The translations under genes and the position numbers were made by a program. Source: Labia minor (lineage: Eukaryota > Arthropoda > Insecta > Dermaptera > Spongiphoridae). From it: a stretch of 64,000 nt of DNA. This document shows positions 18,637 through 28,145 of the stretch, piece by piece (within the stretch, counting starts at the first letter, position 1; each line of letters opens with the position of its first letter). The DNA lies in contig OY720350.1 of NCBI GenBank assembly GCA_963082975.1, forward strand, positions 7,521,488-7,585,487, given 5' to 3'. The notes below the pieces were generated by a model. That model saw only the letters and a list, made by a program, of their open reading frames with translations, ran no database searches and was not told where the DNA came from.

Positions 18637-19224
18637 ATGGAAGAAAAGAGAGAGAGAAAGAGAAAGAAAATGTTTGGGGTGTCTATAAGACTCTATCAGA
18701 AGGCACCATTGGGTGTGTGGGTAGCAGCGCATTCTGGTTATACTGGGTATATTAGTAATGAAAAGATATATAATGAAGCAAACATAAATCGCATTGATTG
18801 CTTCATATTAAAATTAATAAGGAACCTTTATTACCAAGATGCACAGGTTCCAAATAGTCTCATTAGCTGGTCAATCTTCCAAAACGAGCCATATTTCAAA
18901 AACACATTAAAAAGCGGTTTCATCCCACCAGAGGCGTTTATATTCCTTGATAAACAAGGATATATACAAGATGATAATGGAATCTCAATTATCTATCATG
19001 TATTTAGGAGATATGGAGATAAATCCATAACTTATGATCCGTTCCTAGATGGAAGAGATCCATACAGAATGTGGAGATATAATATGCAAATTTCGAACAA
19101 AGACAAGTTAGAATGGAAAAAGGTGGATAAAAAAGATGGTGGATCACATAATCATTTGTATATATATATATATATATATATCTTTAAAAAAAATGTAAAT
19201 ATTTGTATCCTTATATTTATATAA
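18637..19224 (+). CDS. Unidentified 195-residue ORF, partly SINE- and microsatellite-derived
   Basis: I do not recognise a family. Residues 1-12 are Lys/Arg/Glu-rich from a GA-rich tract. Residues about 21-31 come from DNA (18698-18726) matching the 5' head of the SINE at 126-398 in all but one base. Residues about 48-158 look like a genuine globular protein segment: mixed composition, hydrophobic runs such as ISWSIFQNEPYF, and a charged patch DPFLDGRDPYRMWRY. The C terminus is YIYIYIYIF from a TA microsatellite plus AT-rich tail. This is best read as a fragment of an older coding sequence (transposon, host exon or other) with spurious ends. A true gene is possible but unproven. Confidence 0.3.
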   Translation: MEEKRERKRKKMFGVSIRLYQKAPLGVWVAAHSGYTGYISNEKIYNEANINRIDCFILKLIRNLYYQDAQVPNSLISWSIFQNEPYFKNTLKSGFIPPEAFIFLDKQGYIQDDNGISIIYHVFRRYGDKSITYDPFLDGRDPYRMWRYNMQISNKDKLEWKKVDKKDGGSHNHLYIYIYIYIFKKNVNICILIFI

Positions 19225-19592
19225 TGTATTGTACAATGTAACTTATAAGAAAAACTGTAAATAAATAATATTATCACCCCCCTTCCCTCCTCCCTTCCTC
19301 CAATTGCAATCTCCAGGTTTTGCTAGCCTTCCCTGGTGAGTTGATAATCACAACCCTGATTATATGTATATTAAACTTAAAATATGCTTAAGTAAAAAAA
19401 AAAGAAAACAAATGTAAATAAAATTTAATATAATTAAGTAAAATTGTAAATAGTGTATCAAGAAATGATCGCAAAAGAAACAATTTAATTTTGTAAATAT
19501 TGTAACTTTCATCTTTTGTATGTTCTGATAATCTCTCTCAACTATTGTAAAAATTTTGGCTAATAAACATACTCTTTAAATTGAAAAAAAAA
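19225..19592. other. AT-rich stretch with a CT-rich patch
   Basis: A C/T-rich piece at 19275-19330 followed by A/T-rich DNA. Nothing recognised. Confidence 0.4.
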
Positions 19593-19854
19593 TTGAATTG
19601 GTAGCGAACCTGCCTCACATTCTCATGGTCCCGGGTTCAAGTCCCGGGCCTGGCAAAGGAATTTATCTAGCTGGGGTCTATGGGACGGGAACAACATTGG
19701 GGAAAAGCTACGTGATAGCGCCTCCGATCAAGAAAATCAAGGTAAAGGTTGAGAGGACCCGTTCTACTGATCATAGGACACCTCATTGATAGAACCGGCT
19801 TGATAGGCGTTGTCCTTGCGTAGGACGTACAAAAGTCAGAGGTTGTTTTTTTTT
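19593..19854 (+). mobile_element. tRNA-derived SINE, copy 2
   Basis: The best-preserved copy. It has 'tggtagcgaacctg' at the A-box position and a perfect tRNA T-arm CCGGG-TTCAAGT-CCCGG at about 19631-19647 (B box). The shared SINE body follows, and it ends in a T-run at 19844-19854. The body reads in the same direction as the B box, as expected for a polymerase III SINE. The 63-codon frame through it is not a gene. Confidence 0.8.
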
Positions 19855-20190
19855 ATAAGACAATCAATAAAAATTCCTTTAAAATTTTTTAATTTTAAAT
19901 TTTAATTTATATAATTTAATTGTGAAAGAAAATATTTTGTTAAATTAGTTTTCTATTGTATTTAAAAATATAAAAATTTATTCTTGTTCCATTCTCTCTT
20001 CCAATTAAATTGATTTTCATTAAATCCATTTCCATTGATACATTTTATAAATTATATAATATAATATAATATAATGTAATTAATACATTTAGAAATTAAT
20101 TTCTGATTTTGGCAGATAATTTATTAACCAATGAAAACTAATTTTTTATTTTTTTAATTATTTTAAATGTCATTGATGTATTAAAATTTT

Positions 20191-20225
<35 letters not shown>

Positions 20226-20600
20226 CTTGACAAGTGAATCATTTAATTAATAAATTCATAGAGCTTAAAGTAATTGTTCTACGCTCTCAGTAATTTGTCG
20301 TAGAGATTAAATTTAGTTAAAGTAAAATATCAACATTTTCCAATTCATAAAATGTATTTAAAAAAAAAATGATAATTGTTTTTTTTTTCATTTTAATTAA
20401 TTAAATAAAATTCTCGTATACAGAGAATAACAACAATATAATAATTATTATATTAAATTTATGAATATAAATCAAATTTTATTTCTATTTATATTTGATT
20501 TATTTTAATATTAAATAATGGACTTGAAGAAAATTGATTTTTTTTTAGTAAATTTCTATTTACACATCACAGCGATCGAATAAATCCAATACAGTCTTCT
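19855..20600. other. AT-rich stretch with TA microsatellite
   Basis: TA repeats at 20197-20223 and an imperfect TATAA run near 20055-20075. Nothing else recognised. Confidence 0.45.
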
Positions 20601-20860
20601 GTATTTAACAATTTGTTTAAAAGGCTGAGGGTATGTTGAGCTTTGGTGTGAATGAATGTGCCTTCTGGGGCCTTGGGGGCATCTTGTCTGATGTAGCCCC
20701 TATGACCTCACACACTACCCAAGATGGGCAACGACTTGTAAGAGTTGGTTTGGGGTAGTGAAAAGGGTTGAAGTATTGATTTCGTGAGAGTGAGGGAGAA
20801 TAGGAAGGGGGACATTTTAGAAAATATCCACTGAGGGACATGGACACCCTCCTTTTCTTT
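20601..20860. other. GC-richer island, unidentified
   Basis: About 240 bases clearly richer in G and C than the flanks. On the plus strand about 44 codons from 20623 are open (reading AEGMLSFGVNECAFWGLGG...) and then stop; the minus strand is open for 76 codons from 20847 to 20617. Neither matches a family I know. It may be a decayed repeat or a former coding piece. Confidence 0.25.
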
Positions 20861-21106
20861 AAAGTAAATATTCAAAATTTATATCTACTTTATAAAGATT
20901 ACGATAATTTATTAGAAAATTTATTTAGGATTGTTTCAAAAATGTAAATCACATTGATTGATTACTGGTATTTTTTTTTTTGTATAATTTAAACACAATA
21001 CACAAAAAAAATTGATTCTACTTGATTGAAATATATTTTCTACTTTGTGTCTTTATTTACAATAGATAAGTTTATTATTATTATTACTATTACTATTATC
21101 GTTAAA

Positions 21107-21358
21107 ACAGGCACCATGGGGATGTGTGTTCAAGTCCCGGGCCTGGTAAGGGAATTTCCCTACCTGGGGTCTATGGGACAGAGTCAACCCAGCCTCCGGG
21201 AACAACATTGGGGAAAAGCTGCTTGATAGCGCTTCCGATCAAGAAAATCAAGGTAAAGGTTGAGAGGACACGTTCTACTGATCATAGGACACCTCATTGA
21301 TATAACCTGCTTGATAGGCGATGTCCTTGTGTAGGACGTACAAAAACAGAGGTTTTTT
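21107..21358 (+). mobile_element. tRNA-derived SINE, copy 3
   Basis: The same family as 126-398 and 19593-19854, retaining the 'cagcctccgggaacaacatt' segment that copy 2 lacks. The head is partly deleted: the sequence passes from 'ggcaccatggg' almost directly to TTCAAGTCCC. It ends in a short T-run at 21352-21358. Confidence 0.75.
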
Positions 21359-21767
21359 GAAGTGAAAACTTCTTTAGCGGCGTTGAGCACTTTTGCGGAT
21401 GGGGAAAAAATATAGAATTCGCGTGAGATTCCAAAACGACACCGACCCGACCGATATACGCATGCGCAATACGCCAGAATGTTAGACACTAAACTTCTGA
21501 TACATTCTTTACAAAATTTTACATATTTGCCATATTAAATATTATTATTTATATTTACATTAATAATCAGTATTACTAAATTATGTATATATAAAATAAA
21601 ATATTTTAATATATTATTATGTGTTAAATTATATTAAATTAATTTCTAATATATTTATATAATTTAAAATTAATTTCTGAATATATATATATATATATAT
21701 ATATTAAATTATATACTATATATAATATATTATATAATATATATTTTAATAAATTAATTTTTAAATA
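21359..21767. other. Short GC-richer flank followed by AT-rich DNA
   Basis: 21360-21485 is of mixed composition with no recognised gene. 21490-21767 is A/T-rich with TA runs (21680-21735). Confidence 0.35.
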
Positions 21768-21793
21768 TGTGTGTGTGTGTGTGTGTGTGTGTG
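21768..21793. repeat. GT microsatellite
   Basis: About 13 GT dinucleotides directly before the fold-back family copy. Confidence 0.9.
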
Positions 21794-22315
21794 ACCGTAA
21801 AAATAAAGATATATGTTTGATAATTTTTCACAGGATTAATAATTGTATAAAACTGCTATATATAGAATTTGAGCTTGATAGAATCGCTGAAAGTACCAGA
21901 ATTAATTTTTTAACACTGGAAATCTCACGCGCCAACACGTGACGTGGTGCCATCAACAAAGAGCCAAACACTCCACTATCCACTCGACTATCTCGCAAAT
22001 TTGAATTTGATTAAATAATATTTATTAATTTAAATTAAATTAAATTAATTAAATTATAATTTAATAAATATTATTTATAACATCAAAAACATCAAAATCT
22101 CAACATCGAAAATTGAATTGCTGAAAGTACCAGAATTAATTTTTTTAACACTGGAAATCTCACGCGCCAACATGTGACGTGGTGCCATCAAAAAAGAGCC
22201 AAACTTTCGCTGGTTTAATAAATATTATTTATTAATTTTAATTTATAATTGAATTAATTTAATTTAATTTAAATTAATATATGTTATTTAATCCAATTCA
22301 AATTTGCGAGATATG
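21794..22315. mobile_element. Second member of the fold-back family
   Basis: Begins GACCGTAAAAATAAAGATAT, as in the right arm at 15340. It carries two direct copies (21885-21970 and 22121-22206) of a segment that includes 'gctgaaagtaccagaattaa' and 'cacgtgacgtggtgcca' or its variants. The copies are separated by an AT-rich hairpin and each is followed by a form of 'caaatttgaattggattaaa' in one orientation or the other. It ends near 22315 in 'caaatttgcgagata'. No ORF. Confidence 0.6.
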
Positions 22316-22725
22316 CTGAATATGCTTTTAAATAAAAAAAAATTTCAAGAAAGTAATTGGAATTATTAATATTAAGAATCAATAAATAAATTTATTAAAT
22401 ATACATTTAAACATGTAAATTAATCTATATATAAATTTAATAAATATTCAAACAATAATTGAAACAATATAAATAAAACGATTCAATATTTTACTTACAT
22501 TGTGATTTATATTTTTATTTTTATTACAACTATTATTATGGGTATGTTATTTTTGGCAGTTTAAAAAAAATTAAAAATATTAATAAAATTTATCAAAATA
22601 ATAAGTTGAAAAGATTTCCAATTATTTTTATTTATTTATTGTAAATTTTTCAATGTAACCATGGTAACCATAAATAGACTTTTACCAAAATATTACTAAT
22701 TAAATTAATTTTGGATAAATTAATT
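22316..22725. other. AT-rich stretch, nothing recognised
   Basis: A/T-rich without ORFs, RNA genes or identifiable transposon ends. Confidence 0.45.
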
Positions 22726-22860
22726 TTGGATTTAACTACACTAAAACCTTCCCTGGGACGCCCACAACAATCCCTGAAAGTTTCATCGCAATCGGACGGG
22801 TAGTTTTTGAGTATTTGACAGACACACACACAGACAGACAGACAGACAGACATATATATA
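22726..22860. repeat. Interspersed-repeat tail ending in a GACA microsatellite
   Basis: 'gaaagtttcatcgcaatcgg' then 'acgggtagtttttgag', followed by CAGA/GACA repeats (22817-22852) and TA repeats. This wording is typical of widespread arthropod repeat tails, often non-LTR retrotransposon 3' ends. The class is inferred from the resemblance only. Confidence 0.4.
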
Positions 22861-23795
22861 TATATTCATACATATCGTATTTTTAATATTTTTGTAATAA
22901 TAATCAGTTTGCTGAAAAAAATAATTATGAATTTTATATATATATATATATATATACGTATATAAATTTCATTTTTCTCGTGAAGCTGGTGCGCATTCCG
23001 TCTGCTTTCAAATTTCTTACGCACAAGTTTTCACTTCTGTCGGCCAGTCCCACGACTGCCAATTCGACTTTTTTTTTATTATCGTTAAATAGTAGATATC
23101 ATAATTTTATATATAAAAAGAATATTTTCAAAAGATTAAAAAAATAAAGCAAAACAAAATTAAAATCATCGTATTATAATTAAATTTGTTTGTTTTAAAA
23201 AAAAAAATATCTAAATGTTTAATAAATAATTGAATTCGTGATCTTTTGAGATTACAAATTCATGTGATATTCAATTGATTAGATGATGTCTTTGATGAAT
23301 TGAACTGATATGACAAAGAGTCTTTTCAAATAGAGATTAAATATTTTATTTTAATGGTAAGAGCCATGATCACTACTAATGGATCTATTCTACTCAATTA
23401 AACACTCACTCTGTTAGAGAGAGAGAGAGAGAGAGAATAGGATTTATTATCAGTAGTAGGATTTGGTAGTAAATATTTATTTATTTACGATCAAAGTCCG
23501 ATATATATCCAATTAATTATTAACATGAGGGAGATGTCACTTAACACGGATATTCTTACGAAATTAATAGATTTCAACAGGTCTTTGACATTTAATTATA
23601 CATCTAAACAACTATAAATTGATTTTAGTATTTAATATAATTCCTATATCGTCAAATTTTCAACAAAATACAAAAGTGATTGTTTAATTTGTAATACGAG
23701 TATGTTAAAGCCTCTCCCTCATTTACATTTATTTATTTTAATTTCAATTTATTTTTATAAGTTTTTCTTTTTATATATACATATATATATATATA
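22861..23795. other. AT-rich stretch with one GC-richer patch
   Basis: 22980-23070 is GC-richer and ends in a T-run; it could be a small repeat fragment. A GA run lies at about 23416-23437 and TA runs at 22940-22956 and 23776-23800. No gene recognised. Confidence 0.35.
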
Positions 23796-23814
23796 TATTT
23801 TTTTTGTATATTTA

Positions 23815-24069
23815 TATGCAAACACCTGGGCAGATTGTTTTGTAGCTAAGTTGACTATGCAAAAAGGGTCACGTGATCCCTTACAGCCAATCACCTTGCT
23901 GCATTGTTGATTTTGGCCAGGGGTTACTTCCATTAGCTTGGAGAGTTGGTCGCATCCACTTGCTTTTAGGACGCGCTGTTCTTCACATGCTTTTGGCCTT
24001 TTAGCTGTGAATTTGCCATTTTTTAGATTTGTTGTCGACCCCGTGCTTTGTAAACTGTGTTGAGGTATA
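23815..24069 (-). other. Unidentified minus-strand open frame, possible exon
   Basis: Reading leftward from about 24069 there is an open frame of more than 80 codons, extending upstream of the first ATG at 23933. Its composition is balanced (for example KACEEQRVLKASGCDQLSKL, then KVIGCKGSRDPFCIVNLATK), unlike the Asn/Ile/Lys bias of surrounding chance frames. The DNA here is GC-richer. The DPFCIVNL stretch faintly recalls C2-domain sequence, but I would not assign it. The frame turns into Tyr/Ile repeats from a TA microsatellite below about 23810. It could be an old exon or transposon coding piece. Confidence 0.3.
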
Positions 24070-26121
24070 TTATTTAATATTACTTTGGTTAATAGAAATA
24101 ATTGTCATTTTTGTAATAGAAATCACAAATTAGAAGTTTGTAAATTATTTTTAGAATTGGAACCGAGAAAAAGATTTGATTTTGTAAAAAGTAAACGTCT
24201 TTGTATAAAATGTTTAAACATAGGACATAGACTTAAATTCTGTCGATCGACAATAACATGTAATATTTGTAAAGGTTCTCATAATGTATTATTACACTTT
24301 TCCAGATCTGAGGCGGTATCGAGGATTGAACACATAGTTGAACGATCAGGCTTAGAATCTCAGGAAAAGGAAACTCAAATACAACAATCTAACTTTTCGA
24401 AAAATCAAGAAACCTCTTCGTCGCTTACTCGGTCATTGAATGCACATTCTATGGGTTCGAACTTCACTTCTTTATTGCCTAGGGCCATAATAGTCTTAGA
24501 AGATAAATCAGGTATCAAATATAATATTAAGGTTTTTCTCGATCAAGGAACCGAATCCAGTTTCTTTTCGAGTGAATTGGTTTCTTATTTTGACTTAGAA
24601 CTCTTTCCATCAAATGTTATAATTGAAGGTATAAATAACACTCACCTTGTAGAGTCTCGGAACAGGGTTAATTTAACATTTGGTTCGAATATCGAGCAAT
24701 CGTTTAAAATAACATCATCATTTCTTGTTATTGATAATCTATCTTTTACAATTCCTTCAAGAAAACTCGAAAGGAATCAATTTGAATTTGCAAAGGAATT
24801 AAATTTGTCAGATAAAACTTTCCACATTCCAAATAAGATACATGTTCTAATTGGAAATGATCTTTTTCCAAAGCTCATTAAAAATAATATTATATATAAT
24901 TCGAATAAAAGTTTAATGGCAATGGATTCACATTTGGGATTTATTGTTTCGGGAAATGTTTTGACAAAATCATGTTTTGGATTAAAGGAAAAAGAATCCA
25001 AGAGAATCGATTCACAAGAGATAAATGATAATATTAAAAAATTATGGGACATTGATAATTTCGTAGATATCGAACCTTCGAATATAATTTCAAATGCAGA
25101 ATCTACATTTTTAGAATCGATAAAACATAATTCGAATAGTAGATTACAAATCGCATTACCATTTAAAAATGATTATATATTTTTAGGTAAATCATTTAAT
25201 CGAACTAAAATTATGTTAGATAATTTAGTGAGTAGACAAGTAATATCGAAAGAGAAGGAAAATTTGACTTTTAACTCATGTAACAAAGTATTAGGTATAG
25301 CATGGGATAATATTAATGATTATTTCATATTTAAGTATAAAACTTATTTAGTCGTTGAATTAACTAAAAGGAAATTATCGTCTTACCTTGCTAGTTATTA
25401 CGATCCACTCGGATGGTTAATTCCTATTTTTATTAAATTGAAAATTTTATTGCAATATTTATTTTTTTTGAAAATTGATTGGGATGAAGCGATCCCTATA
25501 GATTGTCAAAGTATTTGGACTCGATTTTCTGAGCAAATACATTTATTGGAAAATATAAAGATACCTCGGTGTATATCACATAATGATAGTATTACATATC
25601 AAATTTTCGCTTTTTGTGATGCCTCGGAAAAGGCATACGCCTGTGTAATTAATTTAGTCGGTTACAATGACAAACAAGTCATCTCTTCAAATTTAATGAT
25701 CGCTCGAAGTAAGCTAGCTCCTTTGAAGACCATAAGTTTGTTTTTGAATTTACTTCAAGATTTTAACATCGAAGAAAACCAAAATATTAACTTGCCTACA
25801 GAAGAGCAAAGAAACTTGGTTTTGAAAAATTTTATCACTTTATCGCAATCTGTTGAGAATCGTATTGTTCTTCTCGAGCAGATTATAAATAATCATAATA
25901 GTTATGATAAATTAATTACTTATTTGGCCATTTGGTTAAAGTATATACGTATTCTTCGCTTTCGAATAACACGAAAAGATAAATACTTTAAATTCGAAAA
26001 TGTTATAAATTTAGAAGAATTTAATCGAGCCAGAATGTTTCTAATGAGAAATATTCAACAAAAATGTTTTGCTTTAGAAACAAATTACTTAAAAATGAAT
26101 AAAGAATTACCAGTAAAATAA
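24064..26121 (+). pseudogene. BEL/Pao gag-pol remnant, RT core deleted
   Basis: One frame open from 24064; there is no ATG start, so the 5' end of gag is lost. Visible in order, numbering from the TTG at 24085: Cys/His zinc-binding motifs (residues 7-20, 40-53, 60-71); an aspartic protease with active-site DQG at 153-155 and IGNDLF near 256-261; and the start of the RT region (LPFKNDYIFLGKSFN, 358-372). At about 386-400 it jumps to VLGIAWD, so the reverse-transcriptase palm with its catalytic aspartates is missing without breaking the frame. The RNase H-type region follows (YYDPLGWLIP 438-447, FCDASEKAYA 510-519). It cannot be autonomous. Confidence 0.85.
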
Positions 26122-26612
26122 AATCTCTTTTGCCCCTTTTAGATCCAGATGATATCCACAGAGTTGGAGGAAGATTGGAATATTCGACATTGTCTTACCA
26201 TCAGAAACATCCAATCATACTTCCGAAAAAACATCGTTTAAACACATTGATTCTAGAACGACTAAATAAGATTAATCTTCATTGAGTACTGGATGATTGG
26301 AGGAAGAGATTTAAGGAAGCAAGTTTTTAGAAAATACTTCACTTGTGCAAAGTTTAGAAGGAAAACAATCACATCTGTGATGGGAAATTTACCCCCTGAT
26401 CGGTTGATTGTACAAAAAGCCTTCTTTGTAACTGGTATCGACGTGGCAGAGGAATGAAATCGATTAAAAATTATATTTGTTTATTCGTTTGTTTCTCCAT
26501 TAAGGCCATCCCCTTAGAGCCTTGTGAAGATTTATCATGTATCGCTTTTTTGAATTCATTGATAAGACTTATTAATCGTCGTGGAATATCACAGAAAATA
26601 TTTTCAGATATG
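26109..26612 (+). pseudogene. BEL/Pao integrase remnant, frameshifted
   Basis: Continues the element in shifted frames. 26109-26284 reads LLPLLDPDDIHRVGGRLEYS... then KHPIILPKKHRL, the pre-integrase segment of BEL elements. 26285-26456 reads EYWMIGGRDLRKQVFRKY... and MGNLPPDRL, the zinc-binding part, with the second Cys of the usual pair changed (CAKF for CxKC). A further frame to 26612 reads KAIPLEPCEDL and RRGISQKIFSD, the catalytic core's second Asp region. The sequence breaks there and the last part of integrase is absent, replaced by tandem hairpin-rich repeats. Confidence 0.8.
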
Positions 26613-26622
26613 TAAAAAACCA

Positions 26623-27065
26623 TTGGGTAACGGGTGGTTTCTTTTCTAAAATTTCGATAGAAAAGATTCTACTTCAGGGATTGGCGTCCCTGCCCTCACG
26701 TGAGCTTCATGATTTCTTCCCCGTCGACTCTTTTGGAGGAATCATGATTTCTTCGCTTCGTTTATTTCGTAGTTACCTATTGGGTAACGGGTGGTTTCTT
26801 TTCTAAAATTTCGATAGAAAAGATTCTACTTCAGGGATTGGCGTCTCTGCCCTCACGTGGGCTTCATGATTTCTTCACCATCGACTCCATTGGAGGAATC
26901 ATGAATTCTTTACTTCGCTTATTCGTATATATCTTAGCCGGGTAGCAGGTAGGAACTGTATATATACCTACCTCAGGGCGAAGCATCCCTGCCATATGCG
27001 AGCTCCAGGTTCATCCTGGCACCGGGAGGTAGTATCCTGGCCTCTAAGGGCCCCACTCAGGGTTA
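26623..27065. repeat. Three tandem copies of the hairpin-rich repeat
   Basis: Copy A (26623-26780) and copy B (26781-26937) are about 158 bp and near-identical. They have TGGGTAACGGGTGG, the TTTCTTTTCT/AGAAAAGA stem, the AGGGATTGGCGTCCCT or TCTCT variant stem, CTCACGTGAG or GTGGG, and the CATGATTTCTTC/GAGGAATCATG stem. Copy C (26938-27065) is divergent but keeps the order: GGGTAGCAGGTAGG pairs with CCTACC, AGGGCGAAGCATCCCT keeps its stem, and CCAGGTTCATCCTGG makes a new stem. All lie in the orientation of copies 1 and 2 at 3.2 and 4.6 kb. Confidence 0.65.
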
Positions 27066-27183
27066 CGAGAAAGACCATCTATCGTAGAAATTAATCTTCA
27101 AATTCTATTCCATCGAAGAAATGCTAGATTAATATTAAGCTTGAATTGACCCTCCCTCCATAATACCATTGTCGGGTAAATTC

Positions 27184-27197
27184 AAGGAGAGGGAGGA
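27184..27197 (+). promoter_or_regulatory. BEL/Pao polypurine tract
   Basis: AAGGAGAGGGAGGA, followed directly by TGTATAAAAACTT. This is the expected junction of a plus-strand primer with a 3' LTR start. Confidence 0.65.
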
Positions 27198-27890
27198 TGT
27201 ATAAAAACTTAATTAGTAGTTTGAGATTAGTTCAATTAACGTATAAAAGAAGGCGTAACTGACTTCCGTCTTCTTCATCTAGAATGAGCTCTTTGATGCT
27301 TCATTCACTTGCTATTCGATTATTCGATTCTTCTTCGTTTCGGACGTCTTCGACAAAACCTCGATTATTCGTATTCTTCGTCGGAAGCCATTTTTCACTT
27401 CGTTCTCTCTCTCATATTTAATTCATCTCGTATTGGCTTCATATTTCTTCGTTTTTGTATTTAAATTTCATCGATTAAAATCTTTCGTAATTATCCAATT
27501 CGTAGCAAATAGTACCTTTGGATAACTATCTTGTAATTTCTAATTCGTATCAAATCGAACGATTAGATCATAATTTATCATTTTCTCGTTTCTATCTCGT
27601 AATATATTTATAACACGAGCTGTGTTCAATTATCGAAACTACCTCAGATTGAAGGTATTTGTAAATATATATTTTTTTTTATTATATTTCGAATTATTAA
27701 TGTTTCAAATAAAATATTAATTTTACAAATATTCTTGTATATAATAATCTTATTTTCGTTAAATATAATTGTATATAGAACCTAATTTGTTGTCGTTTGA
27801 TTTATTATAGATATTAATATATATAATTTTTTTCGTCGTCTTTTACCCGCCAGCAATTTAGGGGAGAATTAGCCTGCACACTTTGTAATT
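27198..27890 (+). repeat. Putative BEL/Pao 3' LTR
   Basis: Starts TGTATAAAAAC after the polypurine tract. It holds a clear TATA box (TATAAAAG, 27242-27249), a CT-rich region downstream and an AATAAA near 27708. The right end is uncertain and placed near TGCACA at 27876. No matching 5' LTR exists before 24064, in line with the 5' truncation, so age cannot be judged. Confidence 0.5.
27242..27249 (+). promoter_or_regulatory. TATA box in the BEL LTR
   Basis: TATAAAAG in a less AT-rich context, followed about 30 bases later by a C/T-rich potential start region. A classical LTR promoter layout. Confidence 0.55.
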
Positions 27891-28145
27891 ATTTGTTATA
27901 GATATCTTATTCGACAAGGGATGAAGAGAACTTTCCACATGGACCATTTTTGAAATAAATATCCCCATCTAACCCATATTTCAGAAAACAGGAAATTCTC
28001 TTAAAACAGGAAAATTCCTATACAACGATGACCCTCCGATTGGGTGTATAAACTTTTGTCAGCGGTCGGACTCGAAAAATGTAAACAATGTGTAAAAAAA
28101 TATAAAAAAATATAATTTTTAATCGAAAATATCAATATTAAATTT
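27891..28145. other. Junction between BEL remnant and satellite
   Basis: 27960-28080 is of mixed composition without a recognised feature. From about 28085 the DNA becomes A/T-rich and grades into a degenerate piece of satellite (28110-28145). Confidence 0.4.

Noticed and set aside
20617..20847. 76-codon minus-strand ORF as a gene
   Set aside because: No family recognised and no supporting signal; kept only as a GC-richer island.
24777..25052. 91-codon minus-strand ORF
   Set aside because: Shadow of the BEL/Pao protease region.
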